From: Neurospora tetraspora
Taxonomy: Eukaryota; Ascomycota; Sordariomycetes; Sordariales; Sordariaceae
Direction: 5' to 3'
Length of the DNA stretch: 64,000 nucleotides
Assembly (NCBI RefSeq): GCF_033439725.1
Contig: NW_026944385.1
Span: 4,497,001 to 4,561,000, forward strand
Positions 1-10,002 of this stretch are shown here, in pieces (the stretch's first letter is position 1; every line of letters starts with the position of its first letter). A program made the position numbers and the translations under genes. Below the pieces are notes generated by a model. The model did not search any database, was not told the DNA's origin, and worked only from the letters and a program-made list of their open reading frames with translations.

Positions 1-2
1 AG

Positions 3-191
3 CTGCTGCTGATGCTTCCACTCGGTGCCGCGAAGCTTTCGATGCTTCATGTTGTTGGAGACCCGGTCCGGCTCTATGTTGTTGTGGCGAGGGCTGTGAA
101 AGAGGCGATTGGAAGGGCGACTGGAAGTGGGATGCGAGGATGTGTGCGACGCCGATGGCGGGTGGGGTGTATACTATGGGGGGAGGGCTGA
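3..191 (+). CDS. possible 3' end of a gene entering from the left edge
   Basis: A frame open from the left edge runs to a TGA at 189-191. It has helix-like composition (for example RLYVVVARAVKEAIGRA around 78-128) and then a basic tail. I do not recognise the product. The call rests only on the open frame and composition, and a non-coding reading is equally likely. Confidence 0.2.
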   Translation: MLLMLPLGAAKLSMLHVVGDPVRLYVVVARAVKEAIGRATGSGMRGCVRRRWRVGCILWGEG

Positions 192-2528
192 TTTGAGATG
201 GATGCACGCTTCCACGGTGCGGTTGACCGCTACGACAAGGTTCGGTTTGATTTGGCATTGACGAAGTTCGAGGGATGTGAATTGGTGGCGCACGACATGG
301 TGGGATGGAGGATACATTACCTCTATGATTGGGGGCGCGCTGGGAAAACCGAAGGATACTACATGATGACTTGGACGAGCAAACGATGCGACGATGATGG
401 ATGGGAGGACTGCAACGAGGGAAAAGGATGTTTGGTGGTTTCCCTCTTTATGGTGTGGCTGCCATAATGGCTTATCTCTTTCCTGCTTTTGAAGCGGCAC
501 TTCTGGATGGATGGATGGATGGATGACGGAAGTTTGATATACCTTAGGACTGATGAATGACGAATTTTCAAAGATTTGAACAAATAACTTCGTCTTGACC
601 TGGGCCAATGGAATGCTGTACGATGTTGGATCGCCTGGTGGCTCAAGAGAGGTGAGATACTGTCATGCTTTCCTCCTTCACTACCTATCCTAGATAACCT
701 CATCGACAAACGATCCAACTCGACGATACCATCCTCCAACAACAACAAGTCCTCAGTCGGCTCCCACTTTCCATACCTGTTATTCAACCCAGTCAGTCAG
801 TCTCTTAGGAGCGAGCACGCATACCTACCTACGACAGTGTCAGGCACCTGAACCAGCAAAAATACCAACCTTTCATCCCATCCCATCCCATCGCATCCCA
901 TCCAGGCACCTTCCCACTCCAACCCTCTAACAAGCAATATAAGCTCCCTAAACGGCACCTACTTTCACCAACAACCGCTCGGTCAGTCAAATGGCGCAAC
1001 GGTCTAGTCTACCGTCGCAACACCTCAAACCTCCTCCTCCTCCGAAAAAAAGATACCTGTCGGTTCGGGCAACGATGATGTACATTCAAGTAACTTAACC
1101 CAAAGAGCAGTTCCACATCGTTAGACCGCGTTCTTGACTATCAAGGATCTGTTAGTATCTGCAGCGACAGAAGAAGGTAGGTAGGCAATTGCACAACTAA
1201 TAAACAATAAAGGGTGTGTTTCGACGGTTAACCGATGTGTGCTGCTGCTTGATTGAGGATGGGTTGTTGGTCATTCTTTTCTTTTTCTTTTTTTTTTTTT
1301 TTTCTTTTTTTGGCATTAGGAGGGAAGAGAAGAGGTATTTTTTTGTACCTTTCTCGGAGACAGATGGAGGAGATGGATGGGGAGAGGGAGAGGAGGTCGC
1401 GGGTTCGAATGATGCTAGCGTGACCATTTCTTTTTTTCTACTTCTTTTTTTTTTTTTTTTTTCTCTCTCTCTGCGACTGCCGCTGCTGCTGCTGCTGTCG
1501 ATGCCATGACAGACGGACGGACAGACACAGCTGGCTGGACCTAGGTGCCTGGCACTGACTGTCGCATACCTGCGGCTCTTAAGAGACTGAGTGAGTTGAA
1601 TAACGGGTACTGTGTGTGGTATCAATGGAAAGTGGAAGCTGATTGAGGAGGGCTTGTCTTGGAGGATGTTATCGTCCAGTTCCTCCCTGTCTGTCAGTGC
1701 TGCCACGAGGTAGGAAAGGATTATTTGGATGAATGTCTATGGTGTTTTTAGTGAGGGAAGTGCGAGGCAGGTACTGATGGACTCGAAGTTCTATATCGAG
1801 GTGAAGTGGTTTCTTCTTCTTCTTTTAAGACGTGCTGGGGGTTCGAAACTATGGTACTCTTTGGGCATCGTCACATCCCAGTCGTTTCCGCTAATAAAAC
1901 TTTAACGGCATCAACACCAGGACATACTGTGAAATGGAAACGCTAGATCGTCCTTCCAATGTTTAGTTCTACGTAATATCTGGGTTGGGCAATGCTTGTT
2001 GGTTCGGTTTTGCATGGGATGGAAAAAGATAAAAGATACCTGGTGGAAATTTTCAGCTGTATGTAGTTAATGTTTATGAATGTCAAGACGTTTCTCTGTA
2101 CCACATTGCTCTTTGCCACCTAGGGGTTTCCACATGAACAAAAAGCCCATGTTGCCATTTGTTGTTCGTTAGTGGATCTGCGGTGATGAAGATAAGTCAT
2201 TATCAAATCTCCTAGCGATGTAAGCGGTCAATCAGTTAGTGGACTAACGCAGCGGACATCAGTCACGTTGGAATATACTCTCTAGACACTATGCGATTAC
2301 TGAGTAACGAGAGATGGACGAGACTTTTGTTAATAAAGGCTCTTCATAACGTTGGCCAACATCAATGACTCCGTTAAAGTTGTAGATTATATCATGGTGT
2401 TGACGTTTGGTCCATGACCGAGAAATACCGGCCAGCGTGACGGGGATGAATCTCGTTTCGCGCTTCTTATTCAAGCTTGAACTAGTGTGGCACGAAACGA
2501 TCATCGGTTGAAGGTAACGGACACAACC
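192..2528. other. gene-free spacer with pyrimidine tracts
   Basis: No convincing gene. It holds a (GGAT)n run near 507-524, T-rich tracts at about 1277-1312 and 1440-1465 (the second followed by CT and GCTGCT repeats), and a GTTAG-TGGA-CTAAC palindrome at 2235-2248. Short open frames lack domain-like sequence. The downstream carboxylesterase ends at 2529 on the minus strand. Confidence 0.5.
2235..2248. repeat. GTTAG-TGGA-CTAAC inverted repeat
   Basis: 5-bp perfect arms around a 4-nt spacer, a member of the recurring TGTTAG/CTAACA dyads. Confidence 0.65.
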
Positions 2529-4448
2529 TCAAACATTCCTCCTCCTAGCCCACCTCCCCAAAAGCTCCCGGCCCTCTAACCTCCACGTATCCCTCTCAAC
2601 CACCAACCCTCCCTGCTCCTCAGTCTGCAGCACCAAATCCACACCTTCCTCACCATCACCACTCCCATACGCCGGCCACACTACCACCTCCTTCCTGTCC
2701 CTATTCTGATCCCCATTAGGCGTCCCGTCACTAACAAAGTTAAGCCAAAACTCCGTCATCACATCACTCAACCCCCAATACCCCTTCCACGGCCCCAAAA
2801 ACTCTGGATGCTGAAAGACAAAAGCCAACTCCGTCGCGTGCGTGACTCCATCCGCCGCCGGAGCCAGCGCTCCGCATCTCGTCTCCCCCTTTCCAAACGA
2901 TCCGGCAGCTTGTGGCTCGCAGGTGACGTTCACCTCGTTTGTTGCTGCCAACAGGCCTTGGTACTGCAAGTTAACCTGAGAAAGCCAAGGGCGGGTGTTG
3001 AACCGGTACACAAACGTGCTGTTGGGGCTGCTGCCGTGGTAGAAAGAGTAGTGTCGGGCATCGAACAAGCGGGGGGAGTGGTAAAAGACGTCGCCTAGTA
3101 TGGCAGCGGCGCGTTTATATTGCTTGCCTCTTTTGCTCGTTTCTTGGAAGGTCGTGTTACCCGTGTCAAGCGGGATTCCCTTGGCCGGGTCGTCGGGGTA
3201 GAGGTCTAGGATTTGTTGGACCGTGGATTCGGGAAAGTTGAAGCCGGATTGGTTCCGCACCAAGGCAAAAATCTGTTCGTCGGTGGAAATTCCCCAGCGC
3301 GGCGCGTTGTCCGTGCCTTCATCCGAGTTAGTACCCAGCAAGTGCGGGATGTCGCTCGCAAAGCGGCCTTGGGCTAGGAGGAAGGAGGGGAAGGCGGGAA
3401 GCAGGTCGCCGTCGATGATGGGGTAGAAGCCCGGTCCGCCGTCGGTTATGAGCGTGTAAGGGCTCATGAGGGGGTAGAGATCCGGATAAGGGATGGTGCG
3501 TAGACAGGCGAGGGTGTCGATGGCTTCGGAGCAGTTGGCTCGCTGGACTAAGAGGTCGTAGATGGGCTGGTAGCGTTCGGTACCGTTGTACCAGGCTGTG
3601 GTGGCGGAGCCGGATTCTTGGATTGTTGCGTGGAAGAGCGGCTTGCCGGTGCCTTTCCCTTTCCCTTTCTCTTTTCCTTTCCCGTCACCCTTGCCTGGTG
3701 CACTGGCAGGACCCCCCAACCTCCCCCCATAAGCAACCACCAACTGACCAACGGCAAAACTCCCGCTGCTTTCGCCCCAGATCGTCACCCGTCCTGGATC
3801 CCCGCCGAAGCCGGCGATGTTCTCCTGCACCCACTCCAGCGCCTTGATCATATCCCTCAGCGCCAGGTTCGTGTTCCCACTACCCATGATTTCCTGAGAG
3901 AACAGCAGTCCCCACGAAGACTTGCGGTAGTTGATGCTAGCCGCCAGTATCGGCTTGCCCATCTCCACGGACCGCTGGACGATGAAACTCAGGTTGTAGC
4001 GCGGTAGACCGGAAGTGCCGAATTGGTAGGAGCCGCCGTGGATCCAGAGGACGACTGGTAGTGGCTTTTGCTCTCCTGATGCCCGGACGATGTTAATGGA
4101 TAGGCAGTCCTCGGACATGCCGTGGAGAGTGTCGTTGTCGATTGGTGACGGGGGCGCATGATCGGGGCAGGCGGGGGAGTAGGTGGTTGCTGAGTGGGAG
4201 CCGGACCAGCTTGTGTTGAGGGATTGTGGAGGGCGGAAGCGGTTGGTGTCGGCGGTGGATTGGGCGTATGGAATGCCGAGAAAGAGGTCTTGAGAGAAGA
4301 AGGGGAGGTGAAGGCCGGTGTAAGTGCCGTTGAGAGTGTGGGCTTGGGGTGGTCCGGATGAGTTTGTGGTGGTCGTGGGGACGAGCGGGAGGTGAGAGGT
4401 GAGGATGATGGCGATAGCTGTCAGGGTGAGATGCCCGAGTGTGATCAT
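2529..4448 (-). CDS. secreted type-B carboxylesterase/lipase
   Basis: Alpha/beta hydrolase of the type-B carboxylesterase family, predicted to cleave carboxylic esters outside the cell. I chose the ATG at 4446-4448 because it directly precedes a hydrophobic signal-like segment; an in-frame ATG at 4484 would add 12 residues. Single exon, 639 aa, TGA stop. Visible motifs are the oxyanion loop WIHGGS, the type-B signature EDCLSINI, the nucleophile elbow GESSG (Ser about residue 227), SDEGTD as a candidate acid region and GVTHATE as a candidate His region. The elbow has Ser where GESAG is usual. A lysine/glycine-rich insert (KGKEKGKGKG) follows the elbow at about residues 245-270, which is unusual for the fold. 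Several NxS/T sites fit secretion. The natural substrate cannot be told from sequence. Confidence 0.88.
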   Translation of the reverse strand: MITLGHLTLTAIAIILTSHLPLVPTTTTNSSGPPQAHTLNGTYTGLHLPFFSQDLFLGIPYAQSTADTNRFRPPQSLNTSWSGSHSATTYSPACPDHAPPSPIDNDTLHGMSEDCLSINIVRASGEQKPLPVVLWIHGGSYQFGTSGLPRYNLSFIVQRSVEMGKPILAASINYRKSSWGLLFSQEIMGSGNTNLALRDMIKALEWVQENIAGFGGDPGRVTIWGESSGSFAVGQLVVAYGGRLGGPASAPGKGDGKGKEKGKGKGTGKPLFHATIQESGSATTAWYNGTERYQPIYDLLVQRANCSEAIDTLACLRTIPYPDLYPLMSPYTLITDGGPGFYPIIDGDLLPAFPSFLLAQGRFASDIPHLLGTNSDEGTDNAPRWGISTDEQIFALVRNQSGFNFPESTVQQILDLYPDDPAKGIPLDTGNTTFQETSKRGKQYKRAAAILGDVFYHSPRLFDARHYSFYHGSSPNSTFVYRFNTRPWLSQVNLQYQGLLAATNEVNVTCEPQAAGSFGKGETRCGALAPAADGVTHATELAFVFQHPEFLGPWKGYWGLSDVMTEFWLNFVSDGTPNGDQNRDRKEVVVWPAYGSGDGEEGVDLVLQTEEQGGLVVERDTWRLEGRELLGRWARRRNV

Positions 4449-5704
4449 CTTGACGGTAGTTTGCAGAGGTTGAGAGAGCTGCACTATTCCGTGTCCTCAT
4501 TGAGATCGCGAGGTGTCGTCTTAAGAACCGAAGAGTAGTAAACAAGCTCGCTTTACTGATGATGTTGGCAACCAACAAGTCTGACATGCAGCGAAGGAAG
4601 GCATCACTGGTTCCTGATAGGAAGACCAAACAATGCAAGTACGAGAGTCCGAGGTCTCCATGTCGCATCGGAGGTTCATGTTACACTGCATCACTCGACG
4701 ATCTCTTTTATCATTCCCCCCCTTTTCAAGCTCTCTCCCCCTCGCTCCCTCCGCCCTCTTGTTGGAAACTCAAGCAACATTCCCCCTACCTGCTTCCGAT
4801 CCTTAACCGTGCTATCCCTTCACAAAAAACACAAATCCACCCGACCGCCAGGGCGCACGTAGACGTAATAACCATCCATATATCTCTGCGCATCCGCATA
4901 GGCCCACAAAATCCCCTTCCTAATATCCGTGCCCACGGGATAACCCGAGCTGGGTATAAATGCTCGAGCAGATATACTCGATATTCGCCCGCCCCGGCGG
5001 GGAGATGTTTCCTCAGCGCATCGGGGAAGCGGGCAGCCCGTCCAGAACAGCGCTGGAGACACACGTGCTCCCACCGCGTAGCCGATTGCTCAAAGATTGA
5101 GGATAGCCAACTGAACTGCTTCCGCCGCTGCGCCTACCGCCACCGACGCTGAGGACTCTTCTATCTGCTGGCAGCCTCGTCGCTGGCCTCGGCGCTGTCG
5201 TCCCTCTCGTCCTTGCTGCTGTTGCCCAGCTCTAAACAACGAGAGTGAATTGGTGTCAAAAATGGGTTATGGCTCGGGCGGTATAAAGATATCTAGGTCA
5301 TTACTTGGTTAATGAGTAATGGTAACGAATAGGGTAGATGATGAGGGATAGATTAATGAATAACACTGAACTTACCATTATGGTTTTGCTTGATCTCATG
5401 AGAGTCAGTAAGGTGACATTATGTGCTGTTAGCATCTTGAGACCTTCAAGAACCCTTGTCAGACACACAAAGGGGGGTTGGAACAAAAGGTAAACAACAG
5501 TAAATTCATCTCCATGATATCATGACCTGCTTCCCTCTCCAACGCCTATCCGCGGAAACTCCCACGCCAGCAAAATGCTTCAATCGAAATGAAAAGCCAT
5601 ATGCGCGAATACCTACCTACCCATCCATTTCCCACTCCAAGCTCAAAACGCCCAAATACACATTAATCATTACAGCCACTAGGTAGTCAGCCACTCAAAC
5701 CACC
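4449..5704. other. spacer; weak coding-like fragments, no gene called
   Basis: Minus-strand frames at 4820-5074 and 5161-5231 have protein-like composition. The latter is an acidic, Ser/Ala-rich tail ending in TAG after a TTTAG acceptor, and a GTAAGT donor lies at 5374-5379. The joined frame meets a stop immediately upstream, so I could not assemble a gene. This may be a decayed or mis-spliced small gene between the esterase promoter and the mad2 3' end. Confidence 0.3.
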
Positions 5705-6632
5705 TTAATCCGCCAGGCGATAACTGACCAGCGTGTCAACCCGATGGTTCGTCGTGCTGAACCCCCTTAGCTGCACGCGCTCGCCGTTGACAATCTCTTT
5801 GGCGTCGCTGTCACCCCATTCGACGGGCACGTCGCTGTCGGCGTCGGCGTACACGAGCACGTTAAAGGTGCAGTCGCCGCTGAGCTGGGGCAGGAAGGTG
5901 ACGGAGGCGGTGATCTGGCGGAATATGGCGGCGATCTCGGCTTGGATTTCGGCTTCGGTCTTGTCAAGTGAGGGTGCGGGAGCTGAGGCGGTGTTGGAGG
6001 CGGCAGCGTTTTCGTTGGGAGAATGATTTTGGTTGTCGTCGGTGGAAGAGGAACCGGGTTGGGATTTGGATTTGGATTGGGCGGCTTTGGAGAATATTTG
6101 GACCTGTAGGCCATAGATTAGCTGGATGTCAGTCTGAAGGAGGGGGACAGGGAGTACTGACATCAAACTGCCACCTCTCGACGTGCTCGCCGGTGTCCTT
6201 GTCCGTGATGACAATGACCAGCTTGGAGATCTTGCCGCCCACCATCCACTTGTCCAGCTGGGACATGATCTTCTTGATGTATGCGCGGACCTGGTCGTCG
6301 GCCGAGACGAGCATGTTCAGGCCATATTTCTTGACGGTCGTGAAGTCTTCGGCTGGGTAGACGCCTCGTTGGAAACTGGTTGCGACGGGTTAGTCAACGG
6401 GGTTCGGAGGTCGATCGAGAACGGCATGGTTGGCATACAGAATGGTATGGATGGAGTATTGAAACTGTCAAGATCGGGCCATTATTAGTTATGCGATCGC
6501 ATCGACAGAGGAGTCAGGGAGCTGCGCAGGACTTACAAACTCGGCAACGAGCTTTGCGCTTCCCTTGAGCGACAGTCGGTGCACCTTGGACTTGTCCTTG
6601 TCCTTTTCCTTTTCGGGGGCCTTGGAAGACAT
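5705..6632 (-). CDS. mad2: Mad2, spindle assembly checkpoint HORMA protein
   Basis: HORMA-domain protein that binds Mad1 and Cdc20 and restrains the anaphase-promoting complex until kinetochores are attached. Exons: 6537-6632, 6439-6464, 6162-6375, 5705-6103; all phases agree and give 244 aa. Recognisable blocks are KLVAEF, FQRGVYPAEDF, LDKWMVGGKISKLVIVITD, ERWQFD, FRQITASVTFLPQL and the C-terminal safety-belt segment RGFSTTNHRVDTLVSYR. The third intron uses a GTCAGT donor. A Ser/Asn/Pro-rich insert of about 40 residues sits after WQFDVQIFSK, making the protein longer than the roughly 200 aa usual for the family. The Lys/Glu/Asp-rich N-terminus before the HORMA core is also extended. Confidence 0.93.
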
Positions 6633-7351
6633 TGTGTCGCTAGATTGGTCTAGTTTCTGTGTAGAATGAAGACGAAGGGGGATTGGTTCGGGCAGTCGGG
6701 GGATCGTGACGGTGTTGAAGAGGGACGGGCTGGCAATTGGAATCGGAGTTGGCGATGACAGGAAGATGGACCGGGGATGGCTGGTGGGATTGTTTACTTT
6801 GGGGCGTTTGCCCGTTGTCAGGGAGCTCCAGAGTCCAAACAGTGGACTTGGCGTGGACTTTTGGAGGGGCAGTGCCAAGGCCCGAAGTTTTACCGCTACA
6901 ACCCGGCCCGGCAGGCATCTTGGTGTTGTGGTGTAGGATGTTGTCATCAACACCAAAACATACAACATCCATCACCTCTCTTCTTCAACTTTTCATATCG
7001 AGACTCAAAGTCACTTGGTCGAATGCTTTAACTTTGATACCATGAAGTCTTGCTTACTCGGATTAATATGTATCATGCGACAGGTCCCCTAGTGCACCCC
7101 GTACCTATGCCGGTTGCACGAAATCTCGTGTAGACGCTTGACACTCCAACTGACCATAACAGAACAAGGAGGCATCTTTGATTCTCAGATTGACTCAAAC
7201 ATCACCAACCCAGCAGCTACTCGGTTTTTTTTTTTTAGGAAAATGATACCATTTATATCCAACCATCTGAAATATATATCCAGCAGGCTTCGCTCAAACA
7301 TACAAATACACCATCATCCTCTCAAGCTACTCCCCCAATGGAAGCCCTTCC
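6633..7351. other. spacer between mad2 promoter and GST 3' end
   Basis: No gene seen. It must hold the mad2 promoter and 5' leader (next to 6632) and the GST 3' UTR. A run of nine T lies near 7227. Short open frames here have low-complexity composition. Confidence 0.5.
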
Positions 7352-8041
7352 TTACTCCTCCTTCTTACGACCAGTAAGGATGACATCCAAAGCGTCCTTA
7401 ATCAACGGCCTCGCCCTCAACCTCTCCAACCAGCCGTGAACCAACGGGTACTTCTCCTCATCATACTCCTCCTTGCTCGCAAGGAGAGTGATAATGTGCT
7501 GCCAAGGCAAAAACGCAATATCGATATAGCTGAACTTGTTGCCCACAAACCACGGCTCCTCAGTACCGTACTGCTCCTTCTGCGTCTGCAAGTGGCCCTC
7601 CATGACAGAGGTCACGCGGTTCAACTCCTTGACATATCTCTCGACAGCGCTGGGCACCGGCTCCGGGTGGTATCTCTTGAACCACGCGACCTGGCCGTAG
7701 TAGGGGCCCTGGCCCGTGGTCTGGAAGTAGAGCCACTGGCGGGCGAGGTAGAAGTCGTTGGTGCCGGGGGCGAAGCTGAGCTTGTGCTCCTTGTCGTAGG
7801 TCTCGGTCAGGTACTCGAGGATCGCGCCGGACTCCCAGAGGGTGAGGCCCGTGTTGGGGTCCTGGATGGCGGGCAGGCGGCCGTTGGGGTTGACGTTCTT
7901 GACGAACTCGGGGCTCTTGGCTTCGGAGATTTGGATGTGGTCCAGGTCGATGGGAAGGCCGAGCTCGGCGAGGAGCATGTACACCTTGGGAGGGTTGGGG
8001 CCGGTGTGGCCGTAGAGCTTGATGGGCTTGAGGTCCGCCAT
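7352..8041 (-). CDS. glutathione S-transferase, Ure2-like
   Basis: Cytosolic glutathione S-transferase of the fungal Ure2-like group, expected to conjugate glutathione to electrophiles or act as a thiol reductase. Single exon, 229 aa, TAA stop. The start at 8039-8041 begins the conserved run PIKLYGHTGPNPPKVYMLL. The N-terminal thioredoxin-fold domain (about 1-85) has the cis-Pro region NGRLPAIQDP and the glutathione-binding LWESGAILEYL. The C-terminal helical domain (about 95-220) includes GQGPYYGQ and SYIDIAFLPWQ. Family membership is clear, but whether it has a Ure2-like regulatory role in nitrogen metabolism cannot be read from sequence. A perfect 20-bp hairpin lies about 320-390 bp upstream. 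Confidence 0.92.
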   Translation of the reverse strand: MADLKPIKLYGHTGPNPPKVYMLLAELGLPIDLDHIQISEAKSPEFVKNVNPNGRLPAIQDPNTGLTLWESGAILEYLTETYDKEHKLSFAPGTNDFYLARQWLYFQTTGQGPYYGQVAWFKRYHPEPVPSAVERYVKELNRVTSVMEGHLQTQKEQYGTEEPWFVGNKFSYIDIAFLPWQHIITLLASKEEYDEEKYPLVHGWLERLRARPLIKDALDVILTGRKKEE

Positions 8042-8361
8042 TGTGATGGTGATGATGTTTTGGTGTTGAGTCGGTTGAAAGGTATGAAGGTGAGTGAAGA
8101 TGTCTACAGAGAAAGGTAAAGCACTGAACAACGAGGATGGTCCTTGGACTTTATATCTGATGAGATTCGGCGTTAAGAGGTCTGCATCTATCTGTCCCCT
8201 TTGCATAACTCTACCTGGCTTCCGTAACACTCCAAACCGTTCGAAACACCGAACACGTGTACTCCCAGATCAAGCAGATCGTATTCCTCACCCAGGCACG
8301 GGCGGCTGCCATACCGTTCAGGTAGTTTCGTACACGTTTCGTACCCAACTTACATTGTGTT

Positions 8362-8430
8362 TACTTGGGGGTAAGCGATGGCTTGGGTGGAACCTTATGC
8401 CAACCCCTCTCCATCGCTTACCCCCAAGTA
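8362..8430. repeat. perfect 20-bp inverted repeat (hairpin)
   Basis: The arm at 8362-8381 and the arm at 8411-8430 are exact reverse complements over 20 bp (TACTTGGGGGTAAGCGATGG), separated by 29 nt. It lies upstream of the GST gene. It could be a small MITE-like element, a structured leader or a dyad binding site. Confidence 0.85.
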
Positions 8431-8989
8431 TAAGCTTACATAATGGGTAATAATGGGTTATGGAGCCTCCCTTTGCTAGCTGACAAATGTTGAAGGTGGA
8501 AATAAGCTTCTGGCCTCGGTTCTAGCGTTCAAGATTGTGGAGAAGTGGTGAACGCCCCCCTGGTGTTTTGGTGTTTCACCCGGTGTTCGGAACACCACAA
8601 CGCCGATGTCTTGGCATCTATGTTACTTCGGTGTTAACGACGACAGACCTCGCACTATAACTCCTGAGAGGTCGGACTCTTCGATTCATTAGAATCTTAC
8701 AGAATGGTACTTGGTCATCAGACTTTGATGTTTACTAAACTCATTTCCGAGGCTTGTCAGATGTCATACCCTTTCCTCATCTTTCTGTCGCCAAGTGCTG
8801 ACTAACGGTGATCGAGCGACGTCACCCAGGATGGATGGTCAATCTCTCTATCCTTACAGCTCACCGGACGCTAAAAAATCCGGATAGGGTGTTAGTGGTT
8901 TTCGCGGGCGGTCCCCATACAAAACCCCGCACGCACTATCCAAATCATAACGCACGGCCCGAAAGTGCACTTTTCGCCTGCAAAAGAAT

Positions 8990-9003
8990 TGTTAGGCCTA
9001 ACA
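8990..9003. repeat. TGTTAGGCCTAACA palindrome
   Basis: Perfect 14-bp palindrome, one of a family of TGTTAG/CTAACA dyads in the spacers. Another perfect palindrome, AAAGTGCACTTT, lies about 20 bp to the left. Confidence 0.7.
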
Positions 9004-9070
9004 GAGTTTCGCGCTTTTTCTGTTAGTGCACTCTTTGTCCCCAAACTTCGCGTTCGCTCCGGGAAGGGCC

Positions 9071-9089
9071 GCGGCAGGTTTCCTGCCGC
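9071..9089. repeat. 8-bp stem, 3-nt loop hairpin
   Basis: GCGGCAGG-TTT-CCTGCCGC forms a perfect GC-rich hairpin. It lies just before the degenerate minisatellite. Function unknown. Confidence 0.75.
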
Positions 9090-9099
9090 CCCGAACACT

Positions 9100-9215
9100 A
9101 GCCTCCATTTACACCTCTATTTGTACCTCCATTTGCACTTCTATTTGGTTTTTCGTTTTCACTTTCGTTTAAAGCCATCTGCACCTCCATTTTCACCCTC
9201 ATTTAGTTGGACTTT
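9100..9215. repeat. degenerate 12-bp minisatellite (CCTCCATTTRCA-like)
   Basis: About nine drifting copies of a 12-bp unit (CCTCCATTTACA, CCTCTATTTGTA, CCTCCATTTGCA and so on). They keep a 4-codon periodicity, but the frame has no other coding signal. Confidence 0.6.
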
Positions 9216-10002
9216 CATCTGAGGGTAAAGGTTTCTTTATTTACCTTCCAGCTGCAATCCATCCCAGAATCCAGCTCTACACGGGCCACAACCCTGGATC
9301 CAGCCTTACACCCTCAGGGAAGGGTCGAGGACAGCTTGCTGGCCTCCACGAACACTAGTGTCACACAACAGTAAAGTTGATCTCTAGATATTCTGACTAG
9401 ATCCGATATGTTTATTCCTTTCTCTTTTTCAAATCCGCAATTTGGCTCTGAGGGTGCAGAATTGAGCACTCCTGCCGGGTCCAGCCAGTCAAATCGGGTG
9501 TCCGACTTCGACATCCCAAACTTGCAAGCCTGAGATATAACCCTATCGTAGCAGCCGCGAGTCTGACAGTAATTCCGTTAGTGCGCCAACATATTACAGG
9601 CCGGTAGACACCGGGTACACACTCCCTGACACTTCCAAGACACTCTTTGATTATAGAGCCACAGGAAATATACGGGACTTTTTTTGACAGGTAAAGTATG
9701 AGGTGTCTACTCTGCTATGTGGAAAAAGTCACATCGTGAAATGTTTCTCGGATCTCAGCTGTCATAGTGTACACGCTCATTTCCTCCGACATCTACATCC
9801 TCTGGGGGATTTCTGATCCTTGTGGAAGCATATGCGGTCCGTATAATCATTGCCTGATATCTTCCTTTCTTCCTGCCCCTTTACTTCATCAAGCATCATT
9901 TACACGCTCCCTACTATTGACGCGCTCCCGAACATCCTCTGTCATGTCTTACTTTACGATCTGCCATCGTCATCATCCATGGTATCTTCCTCCTTGGAAG
10001 CA

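Larger units (their letters stand above)
8042..10002. other. gene-free, repeat-rich spacer
   Basis: About 2 kb without a supportable gene. It holds the GST promoter, several palindromes and hairpins (listed separately) and a degenerate 12-bp minisatellite. The near-repeats CCCCGAACACTAG (about 9090) and CCACGAACACTAG (about 9347) suggest an old mobile-element remnant, but no terminal repeats or transposase remains were found. Confidence 0.45.

Noticed and set aside
1270-1500. Long T tracts as possible retroposon tails
   Set aside because: No adjoining element, target-site duplication or reverse-transcriptase sequence; simple low-complexity DNA.
7436-8119. 227-codon plus-strand frame
   Set aside because: Antisense of the glutathione S-transferase, which has clear family motifs.
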